In this document: one piece after another, positions 33,500 through 42,446 of the stretch | Position numbering within the stretch: position 1 is the first letter of the stretch | Layout of the letters: each line of letters starts with the position of its first letter | Origin: Paenibacillus pabuli | Lineage (GTDB): Bacteria > Bacillota > Bacilli > Paenibacillales > Paenibacillaceae | NCBI RefSeq assembly: GCF_023101145.1 | Contig: NZ_CP073714.1 | Span: 124,001 to 188,000, forward strand | DNA length: 64,000 bases | Reading direction: 5' to 3' | Notes under the pieces: generated by a model | The model's database searches: none | Seen by the model: only the letters and a program-made list of their open reading frames with translations | Told to the model about the DNA's origin: nothing | Translations under genes and position numbers: made by a program

Positions 33500-34121
33500 G
33501 CAGAATAATGGTTTGGACCTTCAGAACAAGGGTGCTGTACGTCAGGCAGAAGTAGACCGCAAAACAAATGAAACGAACATTCAGCTTGCTTTTGCCGTAG
33601 ATGGAACGGGGCAATCTGAAATTGAAACAGACGTACCTTTCCTGAATCATATGCTGGACTTGTTCACGAAGCATGGACAATTCGACCTGAACGTACAGGC
33701 ACGCGGCGATGTTGATATTGATGATCACCATACGGTGGAGGATATCGGGATCTGTCTGGGACAGACTCTTCGTGAAGCATTGGGTGACAAGCGAGGCATC
33801 AAACGTTATGCCAGTGTTTTTGTGCCGATGGATGAGGCTCTCGCTCAGGTAGTCATCGATGTCAGCAACCGTCCTCACTTTGAGTACCGTGCACAATATC
33901 CGTCTCAGCAGGTAGGCAGCTTCTCAACCGAGCTGGTACATGAATTCCTCTGGAAACTGGCGTTGGAAGCGCGGATTACTTTGCACGTTATTGTGCACTA
34001 CGGACAAAATACTCATCACATGATCGAGGCAATCTTCAAAGCACTGGGCCGTGCACTGGATGAGGCAACAACGATTGATCCACGTGTTACAGGCGTGCCT
34101 TCCACGAAAGGAGTGCTGTAG
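33492..34121 (+). CDS. hisB: Imidazoleglycerol-phosphate dehydratase
   Basis: Manganese-dependent dehydratase making imidazole acetol phosphate. The 209 residues contain the paired metal motifs [11 protein letters not shown] and [15 protein letters not shown] plus [13 protein letters not shown]. It is monofunctional, with no fused phosphatase domain; the phosphatase is the separate hisJ-like gene. The N-terminus has about 20 extra residues before [10 protein letters not shown]. It starts inside the hisD end (8-nt overlap) and ends three bases before hisH, so translation is probably coupled. Confidence 0.96.
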   Translation: MDKQNNGLDLQNKGAVRQAEVDRKTNETNIQLAFAVDGTGQSEIETDVPFLNHMLDLFTKHGQFDLNVQARGDVDIDDHHTVEDIGICLGQTLREALGDKRGIKRYASVFVPMDEALAQVVIDVSNRPHFEYRAQYPSQQVGSFSTELVHEFLWKLALEARITLHVIVHYGQNTHHMIEAIFKALGRALDEATTIDPRVTGVPSTKGVL

Positions 34122-34124
34122 ACG

Positions 34125-34745
34125 ATGGCGATTGCAATTGTCGATTACGGTATGGGGAACCTGCACAGCGTCGGCAAAGCGGTCGAACGTCTTGGCTACG
34201 AAGCGCTGGTTACAGGTGACCGGGATGCGATTCTTGGTGCAGATGGTGTGATTTTGCCAGGTGTAGGTGCATTTGGTGATGCCATGGTGCACTTGCGAGA
34301 GAGTGGATTGGACGCTGTGGTGAAGGAAGCAGCAGCTGGACCAACACCGCTGCTCGGGATCTGTCTGGGCATGCAGCTGTTGTTCAGCTCAAGTGAGGAG
34401 CATGGTGAGCATGAAGGACTTAATATTTTGCCAGGTAAAGTCGTGCGATTCGCACCGGGAGAATTAAAGGTTCCGCATATGGGCTGGAATCGATTGCAGT
34501 TCCTGCACCCGGAAAATCCGCTATTCGCGGGGCTTGAGGCAAGTCATGTCTATTTTGTCCATTCATACCATGCGCTTACGGAAGTTGAGAGCGATCTATT
34601 GGCAGTAACGGATTACGGACATCCGGTTACGGCGATTGTTGGCAGAGGCTCCAATTTCGGCATGCAGTTCCACCCGGAGAAGAGCGGAGAGCTGGGTATG
34701 AAGCTGCTTGGTAACTTCTTGGCGTTGACGGGATCGAAGGCGTAA
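34125..34745 (+). CDS. hisH: Imidazole glycerol phosphate synthase, glutaminase subunit
   Basis: Class I glutamine amidotransferase that feeds ammonia to HisF. The 206 residues have nucleophile Cys80 in LLGICLGMQLLF and the His-Glu pair in MQFHPEKSGE. It follows hisB by three bases. Its partner hisF lies about 1.3 kb downstream, after hisA, and both gaps between them carry the repeated element described in the findings. Confidence 0.96.
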   Translation: MAIAIVDYGMGNLHSVGKAVERLGYEALVTGDRDAILGADGVILPGVGAFGDAMVHLRESGLDAVVKEAAAGPTPLLGICLGMQLLFSSSEEHGEHEGLNILPGKVVRFAPGELKVPHMGWNRLQFLHPENPLFAGLEASHVYFVHSYHALTEVESDLLAVTDYGHPVTAIVGRGSNFGMQFHPEKSGELGMKLLGNFLALTGSKA

Positions 34746-34840
34746 TCATAATCAGCGATTATATGATTCTATGAATTCATCCTTATAAAATAACGTAGCT
34801 AAATTTATATAAAATCTAATCTATATAAATTGAACTAAAC

Positions 34841-34987
34841 ATTTACACGATAACGGAGAGGACAGAAATAACCTGAAGAAGTGAAACGTTCGCCTTTATC
34901 CCCGGATTTTCCCTTAAAAAAGATAAAAAAATCTGGGGATAACAGCGATCGGAAGGTTGTTCTGTCATCGGAGTGGCAAGTGTAAAT
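34841..34987 (+). repeat. Palindromic intergenic element, copy 1 (hisH-hisA)
   Basis: 147-nt element bounded by ATTTACAC (34841-34848) and its exact complement GTGTAAAT (34980-34987). Inside, GACAGAA.TAACCT (about 34861-34874) pairs with AGGTTGTTCTGTC (about 34954-34966), and ATCCCCGGATTTT (34898-34910) pairs with AAATCTGGGGAT (34929-34940), so the whole element can fold into one long hairpin. Copy 2 in the next gap shares nearly identical arms. The gap 34746-35044 is otherwise AT-rich. Confidence 0.85.
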
Positions 34988-35044
34988 ATTCTCTAGTTTC
35001 AATTTATATAGAGCACAAATATGAATATATTCAGGAGGCCTTGT

Positions 35045-35779
35045 ATGTCATCTTTTATCATATATCCGGCAATTGATATCCGGGACGGCAAATGTGTAAG
35101 ACTGGTGCAGGGAGACTACAATCAGGAGACGGTATATAACGATGACCCGGTTCAAGTTGCTCTTTCCTGGGAGAAGCAAGGTGGTACATACGTTCATCTG
35201 GTGGATCTGGACGGTGCAAAAGCAGGACATCCCGTGAATGATGAGCTGATCGGGCGTATTGCTTCGGCTGTGAATGTGCCTGTTCAGGTCGGTGGAGGTC
35301 TTCGTACAGTGGCTGATGTAGAACGCTTGCTGGGTCTCGGCGTGAGCCGCCTTATTATCGGAACAGCTGCGATTGAAGATCGCGCTTTTACAGAAGAAGT
35401 ACTGGGACGGTATGGGGACAAAGTTGCCATTGGTATCGATGCACGTAACGGCTATGTGGCGACGCGTGGCTGGCTTGAGACCTCGGAAGTTCAGGCTGAA
35501 GTGCTGGCGAAGGAGCTGGCGGCATTCGGTGCGGAAACCTTCATCTTCACAGACATCTCCCGTGATGGCATGATGCAGGGCCCTAACGTGGAAGCAATCG
35601 TGTCTCTTGCGAAGGCAAGTGGCCGTACGGTGATTGCTTCCGGGGGAGTTAGTGTCATGGATGATCTGCTTCGTTTGAGCAAACATGCGGAAGATGGTGT
35701 CGGAGGAGCAATCGTGGGCAAAGCACTTTATACTGGCAGTATTGATCTGTCCGAAGCGGTTCGTGCGGTAAATAAATAA
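35045..35779 (+). CDS. hisA: Phosphoribosylformimino-AICAR phosphate isomerase
   Basis: Amadori isomerase of histidine synthesis on a TIM barrel. The 244 residues show [17 protein letters not shown] with catalytic Asp11, the half-barrel repeat [24 protein letters not shown], and [14 protein letters not shown] with the second catalytic Asp. ATG 35045 is chosen over an in-frame ATG at 35021 because AGGAGG at 35033-35038 serves it. It is preceded and followed by copies of the intergenic element. Confidence 0.96.
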   Translation: MSSFIIYPAIDIRDGKCVRLVQGDYNQETVYNDDPVQVALSWEKQGGTYVHLVDLDGAKAGHPVNDELIGRIASAVNVPVQVGGGLRTVADVERLLGLGVSRLIIGTAAIEDRAFTEEVLGRYGDKVAIGIDARNGYVATRGWLETSEVQAEVLAKELAAFGAETFIFTDISRDGMMQGPNVEAIVSLAKASGRTVIASGGVSVMDDLLRLSKHAEDGVGGAIVGKALYTGSIDLSEAVRAVNK

Positions 35780-35807
35780 TAGCAATACTATATAGGCTCA
35801 AATAAAC

Positions 35808-35994
35808 ATTTGCACGATAACGGAGAGGACAGAAATAACCTGAAGAAGTGAAACGTTCGCCTGAAAGCTTTCTGAAAGAAAGCTGCATCGGAAGCATACG
35901 CTATCCCCGGATTTTCCCTTTAAAAAAGGATCAAAAAAACTGGGGATAACAGCGATCGTAAGGTTGTTCGGTCATCGGAGTGGCTAGTGTGAAT
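35808..35994 (+). repeat. Palindromic intergenic element, copy 2 (hisA-hisF)
   Basis: 187-nt element bounded by ATTTGCAC (35808-35815) and GTGTGAAT (35987-35994). The 5' block of 55 nt differs from copy 1 at one base, and the 3' block (from CTGGGGATAAC to the end) at a few. The apical part is longer, with an added AGCTTTC/GAAAGCT hairpin (35866-35884). End bases that differ from copy 1 still allow G-U pairing. Confidence 0.85.
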
Positions 35995-36048
35995 ATTCTA
36001 AGTTGAACTTATACAGGTATGCGATCATTAGGAGAGAGGAAGAGGAGC

Positions 36049-36810
36049 ATGCTGGCAAAAAGAATCATTCCTTGTCTGGACGTGAAGGACGGCCGGGTTG
36101 TCAAAGGCGTTAACTTTGTCAATCTCCGGGATGCGGGTGATCCGGTGGAACTGGCGGCGCTATATGACCGCGAGGGTGCGGACGAACTGGTGTTTCTCGA
36201 TATCTCCGCTTCGGTGGAGGGCCGCGAAACGATGGAAGAGGTGGTGCGGCAAACCGCAGGCGAGATCGCCATTCCTTTTACCGTAGGTGGGGGAATCTCC
36301 AAAGTGGAAGATATGAAGCGCATTCTGCGTGCAGGAGCGGACAAGATAGCGGTAAATACGGCAGCTGTGCTTAATCGTCAGCTGATTGCAGACGGAGCAC
36401 GCCGCTTTGGTTCGCAGTGTATCGTCGTTGCAATAGACGCCAAGTATAATGAGGCTTGGGGCGAATGGGAAGTGTATACGCATGGTGGACGTAAACCTTC
36501 AGGGATCAAGGCGTTGGAGTGGGTTAAACAGGCAGAAAATTTAGGTGCTGGTGAAATTCTTCTGACAAGCATGGACGCGGACGGAACGAAGGACGGATTC
36601 GATCTGAAACTGACCGCAGCGGTATCCGAATCGGTACGTATTCCGGTGATTGCCTCGGGTGGTGCGGGTAAGGAATCCCACTTCTATGATGTGTTCACGA
36701 CAGGCAAAGCGGACGCAGGACTAGCGGCAACGATATTCCATTACAAAGAAATCGCCGTTCCGGCGTTAAAACAACATTTGAGAGAGCAAGGGGTGGAGAT
36801 CCGTGACTAA
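36049..36810 (+). CDS. hisF: Imidazole glycerol phosphate synthase, cyclase subunit
   Basis: TIM-barrel cyclase that joins ammonia from HisH to PRFAR, giving imidazole glycerol phosphate and AICAR. The 253 residues start [20 protein letters not shown] with catalytic Asp11 and carry [13 protein letters not shown] and [14 protein letters not shown] with the second catalytic Asp. ATG 36049 lies after AGAGGAAGAGGAG; an upstream in-frame ATG at 36019 is poorer. It overlaps hisIE by eight bases. Confidence 0.96.
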   Translation: MLAKRIIPCLDVKDGRVVKGVNFVNLRDAGDPVELAALYDREGADELVFLDISASVEGRETMEEVVRQTAGEIAIPFTVGGGISKVEDMKRILRAGADKIAVNTAAVLNRQLIADGARRFGSQCIVVAIDAKYNEAWGEWEVYTHGGRKPSGIKALEWVKQAENLGAGEILLTSMDADGTKDGFDLKLTAAVSESVRIPVIASGGAGKESHFYDVFTTGKADAGLAATIFHYKEIAVPALKQHLREQGVEIRD

Positions 36811-37531
36811 CGTAAACAATGAGATCAAGGAGCAGTTATCTTTGGAGCAGGTTGTAGAACACATTCGCTGGAGCGATGGTTTGGTACCTGCCATTGTGCA
36901 GGATGCAGAGACACGCCAAGTTCTGATGATGGCTTATATGAATCGGGAATCCTTGAAATTGTCGCTGGAATCGGGTGAAACGTGGTTCTGGTCACGTTCG
37001 CGCCAAGAGCTGTGGCACAAAGGGGCAACCTCAGGCAATGTGCAGACAATCACTTCCTTGAAATACGATTGTGATGGTGACACCTTGCTGGTTGAAGTGA
37101 AGCCGAACGGACCTGCTTGCCATACCGGAGCGGTGACATGTTTCCATAATGAAATCGTGGGCTTGCCAGAGCACTCCGCAGACCTGGCTTCAGGCGGTTC
37201 TAGTGCAACTGCTGAAAGTGCTAGCTCCGATAGTCGTTTTGAAGTACTGGCTGAACTGGAATCGGTTATTGCAGAGCGTGAACGCGAGCGTCCGGAAGGC
37301 GCATATACGACGTATCTGTTTGATAAAGGCGTGGATAAGATTCTGAAAAAAATCGGTGAAGAAGCGTCCGAGACGATCATTGCCGCCAAAAATAAAGACA
37401 ATGACGAGCTTCGTCTGGAGGTCAGTGACCTGATGTACCACCTGCTCGTTCTGCTGCAAGAACGCAAGCTGCCGCTGGATGACATCATGTCAGAGCTGAG
37501 CCGTCGCCACGAGCGGCCTCGCCGCGATTAG
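36803..37531 (+). CDS. hisIE: Bifunctional phosphoribosyl-AMP cyclohydrolase / phosphoribosyl-ATP pyrophosphatase
   Basis: Fusion of HisI (residues about 20-125; zinc Cys in KYDCDGD and NGPACHTG, plus [12 protein letters not shown]) and HisE (about 150-242; Glu-rich [12 protein letters not shown] and [12 protein letters not shown]). It performs steps two and three of the pathway. The linker (about 125-150) is Ser/Ala-rich. The start is GTG 36803, inside the end of hisF. It ends 11 bases before the hisJ-like start. The fusion is common in Bacillales. Confidence 0.95.
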   Translation: MTNVNNEIKEQLSLEQVVEHIRWSDGLVPAIVQDAETRQVLMMAYMNRESLKLSLESGETWFWSRSRQELWHKGATSGNVQTITSLKYDCDGDTLLVEVKPNGPACHTGAVTCFHNEIVGLPEHSADLASGGSSATAESASSDSRFEVLAELESVIAERERERPEGAYTTYLFDKGVDKILKKIGEEASETIIAAKNKDNDELRLEVSDLMYHLLVLLQERKLPLDDIMSELSRRHERPRRD

Positions 37532-37542
37532 GAGGCGAGCCT

Positions 37543-38367
37543 GTGCTTATAGACTATCATACACACCATGAGCGGTGTGGTCATGCGGTTGGCAAGCTGG
37601 AGGCTTATGTGCAGCGTGGAGTAGAGATTGGTCTGTCACAGATTGGTCTGTCGGATCACATGCCTTTGCTGCACGTAGACCCTGCTCACTATTATCCTGA
37701 GATGGCAATGCCCATGGACGAGCTGCCGCGTTATGTGGAAGAGTGTTTTTCTCTGAAAGAGCGGTATCGTGGTCAGATCGATGTACGTGTCGGTCTGGAA
37801 GGCGACTATATTGAAGGCTGGGAGACCGAAATTCGGGCCATTATTGAGAGGTACCCCTGGGACTATGTGATTGGGTCGGTTCATTTTCTCGGGGAATGGG
37901 ACATTACTGATTTTCGCCAGACCCATCATTGGGAAGGCAAAGACGTACTGGGAGTCTATCGTCAGTACTACGATGCTGTGAGCAAAGCAGCAGCGACGGG
38001 AATGTACGATATTATGGGTCATACGGATGTCATCAAACGCTTTGGCTTCACTCCGGCACCAGAGCAGACGGAAGAGCGTATAGCCCTGGAAAATGCAGCG
38101 CTACAATCTATCGCAAAAAGCGGCTGTGCCATGGAGCTTAATGCATCAGGATTATCGAAGCCCTGCGCAGAGATGTTCCCTGGTCGTCGGATGTTAACGG
38201 AGGCCATTCAATTGGGGATTCCACTGACGCTTGGTTCCGATGCACATGATCCACTGAAGCTGGGCGATTACCTGCCAGAAGCCGAGGCGCTCTTGCGTGA
38301 GCTGGGCTGTACGGAGGTAGCTGTTTTTGAAGGCCGACAGCGCTCGTTCCTTTCTTTAAATGTATAA
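37543..38367 (+). CDS. hisJ: Histidinol-phosphatase, PHP family (HisJ/HisK)
   Basis: Metal-dependent phosphatase that turns histidinol phosphate into histidinol. The 274 residues begin LIDYHTHHERCGHA (PHP motif I HxH) and contain GLSDHMPLLH, VIGSVHFLG and the final metal site GSDAHDP. It begins at GTG 37543 after AGGAGG at 37530-37535. With this gene the operon covers every step except the HisC aminotransferase, which in Bacillus lies elsewhere. Confidence 0.92.
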   Translation: MLIDYHTHHERCGHAVGKLEAYVQRGVEIGLSQIGLSDHMPLLHVDPAHYYPEMAMPMDELPRYVEECFSLKERYRGQIDVRVGLEGDYIEGWETEIRAIIERYPWDYVIGSVHFLGEWDITDFRQTHHWEGKDVLGVYRQYYDAVSKAAATGMYDIMGHTDVIKRFGFTPAPEQTEERIALENAALQSIAKSGCAMELNASGLSKPCAEMFPGRRMLTEAIQLGIPLTLGSDAHDPLKLGDYLPEAEALLRELGCTEVAVFEGRQRSFLSLNV

Positions 38368-38383
38368 GGCAGTGGAGTATAAT
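38355..38383 (+). promoter_or_regulatory. prs: Candidate internal promoter of prs
   Basis: TTTAAA (38355-38360), 17 nt, perfect TATAAT (38378-38383), overlapping the end of hisJ. An 11-bp hairpin (GTTCAAAAGGT 38413-38423 with ACCTTTTTGAAC 38435-38446) follows in the leader. Confidence 0.55.
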
Positions 38384-38412
38384 GAGGGTAGGAAATAACC
38401 TTTTTAGAGGTA

Positions 38413-38446
38413 GTTCAAAAGGTACTGAAAACCGACCTTTTTGAAC
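38413..38446 (+). other. Hairpin between hisJ and prs
   Basis: Arms GTTCAAAAGGT and ACC(T)TTTTGAAC pair over about 11 bp with an 11-nt loop. The T run is inside the 3' arm rather than after it, so it could be a weak his terminator or a prs leader structure. Confidence 0.5.
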
Positions 38447-38503
38447 ATTCACTTTTAGACTAATAAGGGATTATATAGGGACTTCAACCCTCGGGAGGGC
38501 ATT

Positions 38504-39451
38504 ATGCAGCATTCGTTACGTATTTTTTCCGGTTCATCGAACCCTAAGCTGGCAGAACAGGTATGCGACAAGCTGGGTGTACAACTAGGCAAGATCAAAC
38601 TGTCCCGGTTCAAGAGCGGAGAAATATACGTTCACTACGAAGAGACGATCCGCAACTGTGATGTGTTTCTGGTACAATCATTATCTCATCCGATCAATGA
38701 GTTGTTTGTTGAACTGCTCGTCATGATCGATGCTGCCAAAAGGGCTTCTGCCCGTACGGTAAATATTATTGTTCCCTACTACGGATATGCCCGTCAGGAA
38801 CGCAAGTCTGCTCCTCGTGAGCCGATCTCAGCCAAGATGGTTGCGGATGTGTTAACTACCGCCGGAGCAAACCGGGTAGTAACTATTGATCTGCATGCAG
38901 CAGCAATTCAGGGATTCTTCAATATTCCAGTGGACCATATGACATCATTGGACCTTATTAGTGATTATTTGCTGAGTAAAGGGATTGAAAATCCAGTGGT
39001 TGTCTCCCCTGATGCGGGACGAGCATCGATGGCGGAGAAACTGGCGAATCGTCTGGATTCCCCTTTTGCCATTATGATCAAGAAACGGCCAAGTCATAAC
39101 GAATCGATCATTACGCACGTCATTGGGGATGTTGAGGGTCGAACCCCGATCATTATTGAGGACCTGATTGATACCGGGACGACAATTCTCAATGTTGTTG
39201 AAGGGTTGAAGGAGCGAGGCTCCAAAAACGTATATGTATGCGCAACACATGGTCTGTTCTCGGATGGAGCGTTAAGTAAGCTCAATCATCCGTCTATAGC
39301 CGAGGTGGTGGTCACAGACTCCATCGCGCTACCTGACGATCATCCTGAATGCTTCAAAGTGTTGCCCGTAGCTCCAATGCTTGCACGTGCTATTCGCATT
39401 ATTGTGGATGGCGGGTCTATGGCTACACTTTTCAAAGATTCAGGGATTTAA
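38504..39451 (+). CDS. prs: Ribose-phosphate pyrophosphokinase
   Basis: Makes PRPP from ribose 5-phosphate and ATP for histidine, purine, pyrimidine and NAD synthesis. The 315 residues include the catalytic flexible-loop region YYGYARQERKSAPREPISAK, His in TIDLHAAAIQGFF, and the PRPP-binding loop IIIEDLIDTGTT. AGGGAGGGC-type site precedes the ATG. B. subtilis has its main prs next to gcaD, so this may be a second paralogue; its place after the his operon suggests supply of PRPP to HisG. Confidence 0.95.
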   Translation: MQHSLRIFSGSSNPKLAEQVCDKLGVQLGKIKLSRFKSGEIYVHYEETIRNCDVFLVQSLSHPINELFVELLVMIDAAKRASARTVNIIVPYYGYARQERKSAPREPISAKMVADVLTTAGANRVVTIDLHAAAIQGFFNIPVDHMTSLDLISDYLLSKGIENPVVVSPDAGRASMAEKLANRLDSPFAIMIKKRPSHNESIITHVIGDVEGRTPIIIEDLIDTGTTILNVVEGLKERGSKNVYVCATHGLFSDGALSKLNHPSIAEVVVTDSIALPDDHPECFKVLPVAPMLARAIRIIVDGGSMATLFKDSGI

Positions 39452-39490
39452 TCATGGAGCACAGACTTGTGCGAATCCGGGTTAACTGTG

Positions 39491-39527
39491 CCGTGTTTGA
39501 GTAGTTTGCTGCTCAGCACGGTTTTTT
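39491..39527 (+). terminator. prs: prs terminator
   Basis: CCGTG (39491-39495) plus inner GAG.AG / CT.CTC helix pairs with CACGG (39517-39521), followed by six T. Confidence 0.85.
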
Positions 39528-39614
39528 GTTTTTATGATAATGAATGAGGGTAGAGAGCGGGATGAGCTAAGGAGAAGGAGACAATTGATTCCTGCCTTAC
39601 TGCCTGGAGGCATG

Positions 39615-39623
39615 TGCTATAAT
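39615..39623 (+). promoter_or_regulatory. Extended -10 promoter candidate of the AraC-type gene
   Basis: TGCTATAAT (39615-39623) is a TGn plus perfect -10 in the gap after the prs terminator. No convincing -35 is seen. Confidence 0.5.
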
Positions 39624-39747
39624 AACTTAAACTTGATTTTATGGCTGTGTGTATGGGAGAAAACAATTTCAGAGATGTAACTGATGTGATGAACAGTAGA
39701 ACCACGGCTATTAAACAACGGTGTCGTGGAGTGAGGAGTGGGGTCTA

Positions 39748-42000
39748 TTGTCCCGGACTTGGTATTATCGTTTACTGTTTTCTTATTTTCCTATTTTCTT
39801 TCTTACCATGACCGTACTCATTTTTATCGCTTTTGTTTTTATTAATGACGTCTCCAGGGAAGAAACAAGGAAAGCAGACCGCATCTCCTCCAGCTATTTG
39901 GTGGACAGTCTGGACCGGACGATCCGGGATATTGAGCTTTCAGTGACGGAAGCAGTGCAGAGTGAACAAGCCTATAAGTATTATTTTAATAACCAGCATC
40001 AGATGGGCAAAGAGACCATATATAGCATTGCACAAAGCTTGCGTGAGCTAACGAGTTCCAACCCTTGGATTCAATCGATTTATTTGTATGACAAGAAAAA
40101 TGAAAGCGTTTTAACCTCGAGCGGCTCCAAGGATGTAGACAGCTTTTCAGACAAGGCATGGATCGACCGGATCAAGTCCGGTTCGCTTACTTCAGGCTGG
40201 CAGCCTGTCAGGGAATACGATGCAGGCGTTAATCAGCGCACGCCTATTCGGGTATTGACGGTGGATAAGGATATGCCCCTGCCATTCGGTTCTGATGGGG
40301 CGCTTGTCATTAATATCAAGATGAGCAGCATCGAGCAGAGTATTGATAGTATGGTCAATGGACAGCTTTCATTCATGCGTATTCTTGACCGTGATGGTCA
40401 GGTGGTATACGATGCGCATTCAGATCGCGAAGGTGCCGCAGAAGGACAAGAGCTGAACACCCTTTCGCTGGAAAGGTTGGGTTGGACAATCTCCAGTGGG
40501 ATCAAGGAGGGCAACCTTTATGGTTGGGTTTCCGTGGTCTCCTATGTGTGGGTGATCATTGCGATTGTGACAGTCATCATTGCAATTGTCTATATCATCT
40601 ATATCACCCGCCGCAACTATAAACCCATTCAAATCATTATGAACCGGATTGAGGCACACCAGATTCGGGCACTGGAACAGTCTGGCTCTCGTACCGATGA
40701 GATGAAACTAATCGATGGTGTGTTGGAAAATCTGATCAACCACATGATGGATTCGGATAAGAAAAGCAGAGAAAACGTGCTGCTGCAGCGCAGCAAACTG
40801 TTTAACGATCTGCTGAATGGAGAAAATCTGGATCATGCGGTAGAACGATTAAAGGACCTCTCCCCGTTAACTGGCATGGATACATCATCATGCTTCGCTG
40901 TTGTGGTGGGTGAAATCAACCGTTATGAAAAGGGGTTCCAGGAACAGTTTACAAGAGGTGAGCAGAACACGCTTAAATTTGCGCTAATGAACGTTCTGCA
41001 AGAGCTCTCACGCAATGCGGGTATGCAATGCTGGACGGAATGGGTCAGCTCGGATCAGATTGCGATTCTTTTCTTGTCCACAGATAGTAGCCCAGATATG
41101 ACGGAGCAGATTCTCCTCGTTGCAGAGGAATGCCGATCCTGGGTTGAGCAGAATCTGCGTATATCATTGAGTTTCGGTATCGGACCGATCTCAGAAGGCA
41201 TCAAGGCCATTCGGGAATCATACGCGGCGGCTGAGACTGTCATGCACCGCAGATTGCTCAGAGACGGCGATGTCGCCCTGGCCGGGTATGGAGAAACCCA
41301 GCAGCAGCTGCTTGATACCTATACTTATTTGCAGATGATAGCTGATTTTGTTAAACGGTTTAGGATGTCGAGCAGTCAGTGGCGCGATCAGCTGGAGGAG
41401 ATTTTCGCGGCTTTCGAACGTGATAAGCTGCCAGATGATGAGATTCACTCCTTGATTCAAGCGATGCTCCAGATGCTCAGCCGGGAAGTAGCGGTCATGT
41501 CCGAACAGCTGCAGGAGAAATTATCGGAGGAAAACATTAACAAGTGGTTGATGCTGATAAAAGAAGCGGAGACCCTTAAAGGTGTTAAAGACATTCTTTT
41601 TGATGACCTGACGGACCTGTTCAGAACTTATGTGTCAGTAACGGAAACCAAGAGCTATAAAGCGATGGTCAATGAAATGAAAAACTATATCGAAGAACAG
41701 TTTGCCAATCCTGATCTTTCACTGAAGCATCTGAGCGATCGATTCCAGATTACCGGCAAACATGCGAGCTATTTGTTCAAGACAGAATTCAATATGAAGT
41801 TTGTAGACTTCCTTACAGAATTGCGGATGAAGGAAACGGAACGTCTACTACAGAAGACAGATCTTTCATTGCAGGACATTGCCCTGAAGGTGGGGTATGC
41901 CAATGGAATTACCTTGGGACGTGTATTCAAACGGGTTGCGGGTATTACACCTGGAGACTATCGCCGTATGAAACGTGAACATCGCGACAACGAGTCGTAA
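39748..42000 (+). CDS. Membrane-bound AraC-family sensor-regulator
   Basis: About 750 residues: an N-terminal membrane segment (LLFSYFPIFFLTMTVLIFIAF), an extracellular sensing region of about 250 residues, a second membrane segment (VWVIIAIVTVIIAIVYIIYI), a cytoplasmic region, and a C-terminal AraC double helix-turn-helix (LSLKHLSDRFQITGKHASYLF ... LQDIALKVGYANGITLGRVF). This layout is typical of Paenibacillus regulators next to lipoprotein sugar importers; it probably senses a sugar outside the cell and activates the operon that follows. I prefer TTG 39748, after TGAGGAGTGGGG (39732-39743), over GTG 39721, which lacks a site. Confidence 0.85.
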   Translation: MSRTWYYRLLFSYFPIFFLTMTVLIFIAFVFINDVSREETRKADRISSSYLVDSLDRTIRDIELSVTEAVQSEQAYKYYFNNQHQMGKETIYSIAQSLRELTSSNPWIQSIYLYDKKNESVLTSSGSKDVDSFSDKAWIDRIKSGSLTSGWQPVREYDAGVNQRTPIRVLTVDKDMPLPFGSDGALVINIKMSSIEQSIDSMVNGQLSFMRILDRDGQVVYDAHSDREGAAEGQELNTLSLERLGWTISSGIKEGNLYGWVSVVSYVWVIIAIVTVIIAIVYIIYITRRNYKPIQIIMNRIEAHQIRALEQSGSRTDEMKLIDGVLENLINHMMDSDKKSRENVLLQRSKLFNDLLNGENLDHAVERLKDLSPLTGMDTSSCFAVVVGEINRYEKGFQEQFTRGEQNTLKFALMNVLQELSRNAGMQCWTEWVSSDQIAILFLSTDSSPDMTEQILLVAEECRSWVEQNLRISLSFGIGPISEGIKAIRESYAAAETVMHRRLLRDGDVALAGYGETQQQLLDTYTYLQMIADFVKRFRMSSSQWRDQLEEIFAAFERDKLPDDEIHSLIQAMLQMLSREVAVMSEQLQEKLSEENINKWLMLIKEAETLKGVKDILFDDLTDLFRTYVSVTETKSYKAMVNEMKNYIEEQFANPDLSLKHLSDRFQITGKHASYLFKTEFNMKFVDFLTELRMKETERLLQKTDLSLQDIALKVGYANGITLGRVFKRVAGITPGDYRRMKREHRDNES

Positions 42001-42040
42001 ACACAGACTTAAGATGCGGTTACATTATGGCAAGCAATCG

Positions 42041-42096
42041 GGTGGAATTCATGCGTACTTCTCTCAGGAGAAGACGTGTAGAAGTCCACCTTTTTG
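42041..42096 (+). terminator. Terminator of the AraC-type gene
   Basis: GGTGGA (42041-42046) pairs with TCCACC (42085-42090) around an inner CTTCTC/GAGAAG helix, followed by five T. Confidence 0.75.
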
Positions 42097-42344
42097 CTGT
42101 GGGTATAAACTATTAATTCCGCTTGAGGACTGTGCTTATGCAAGAACCCCCTGATTTATGCCTGTTTTTGCCCCTTTTACGAATATAGGCAGTGTATGAA
42201 AATGGTTTATTGTATCTGATTACAGTTAAACCGGAGAGGGGAACGATTGAGTAACGACGACAGCAGGCACCGCGGGCATTAACAGAGCAGCGAAGAATAT
42301 AGTCAGTCTGCGAAAATCGTCACAGAAGATAAACTATTATCCTT

Positions 42345-42361
42345 ATGTAAGCGTTTGCGAA
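42345..42361 (+). promoter_or_regulatory. cre-like CcpA site before the importer operon
   Basis: ATGTAAGCGTTTGCGAA matches the cre consensus at 15 of 17 positions. It is about 85 nt ahead of the binding-protein start, a position where CcpA with HPr-Ser46-P would repress. A partial inverted repeat (GGTTTA 42204-42209 with TAAACC 42227-42232) nearby could be the AraC operator. Nothing else is evident in the 42001-42446 gap. Confidence 0.55.
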
Positions 42362-42446
42362 ACGGGTTTATTGCAAGGATGCGCAAAGATGTGGAATACT
42401 CTGGGCAAGCTTTAAACATTCACGCATAGCCAAAGGGGATGACAAA

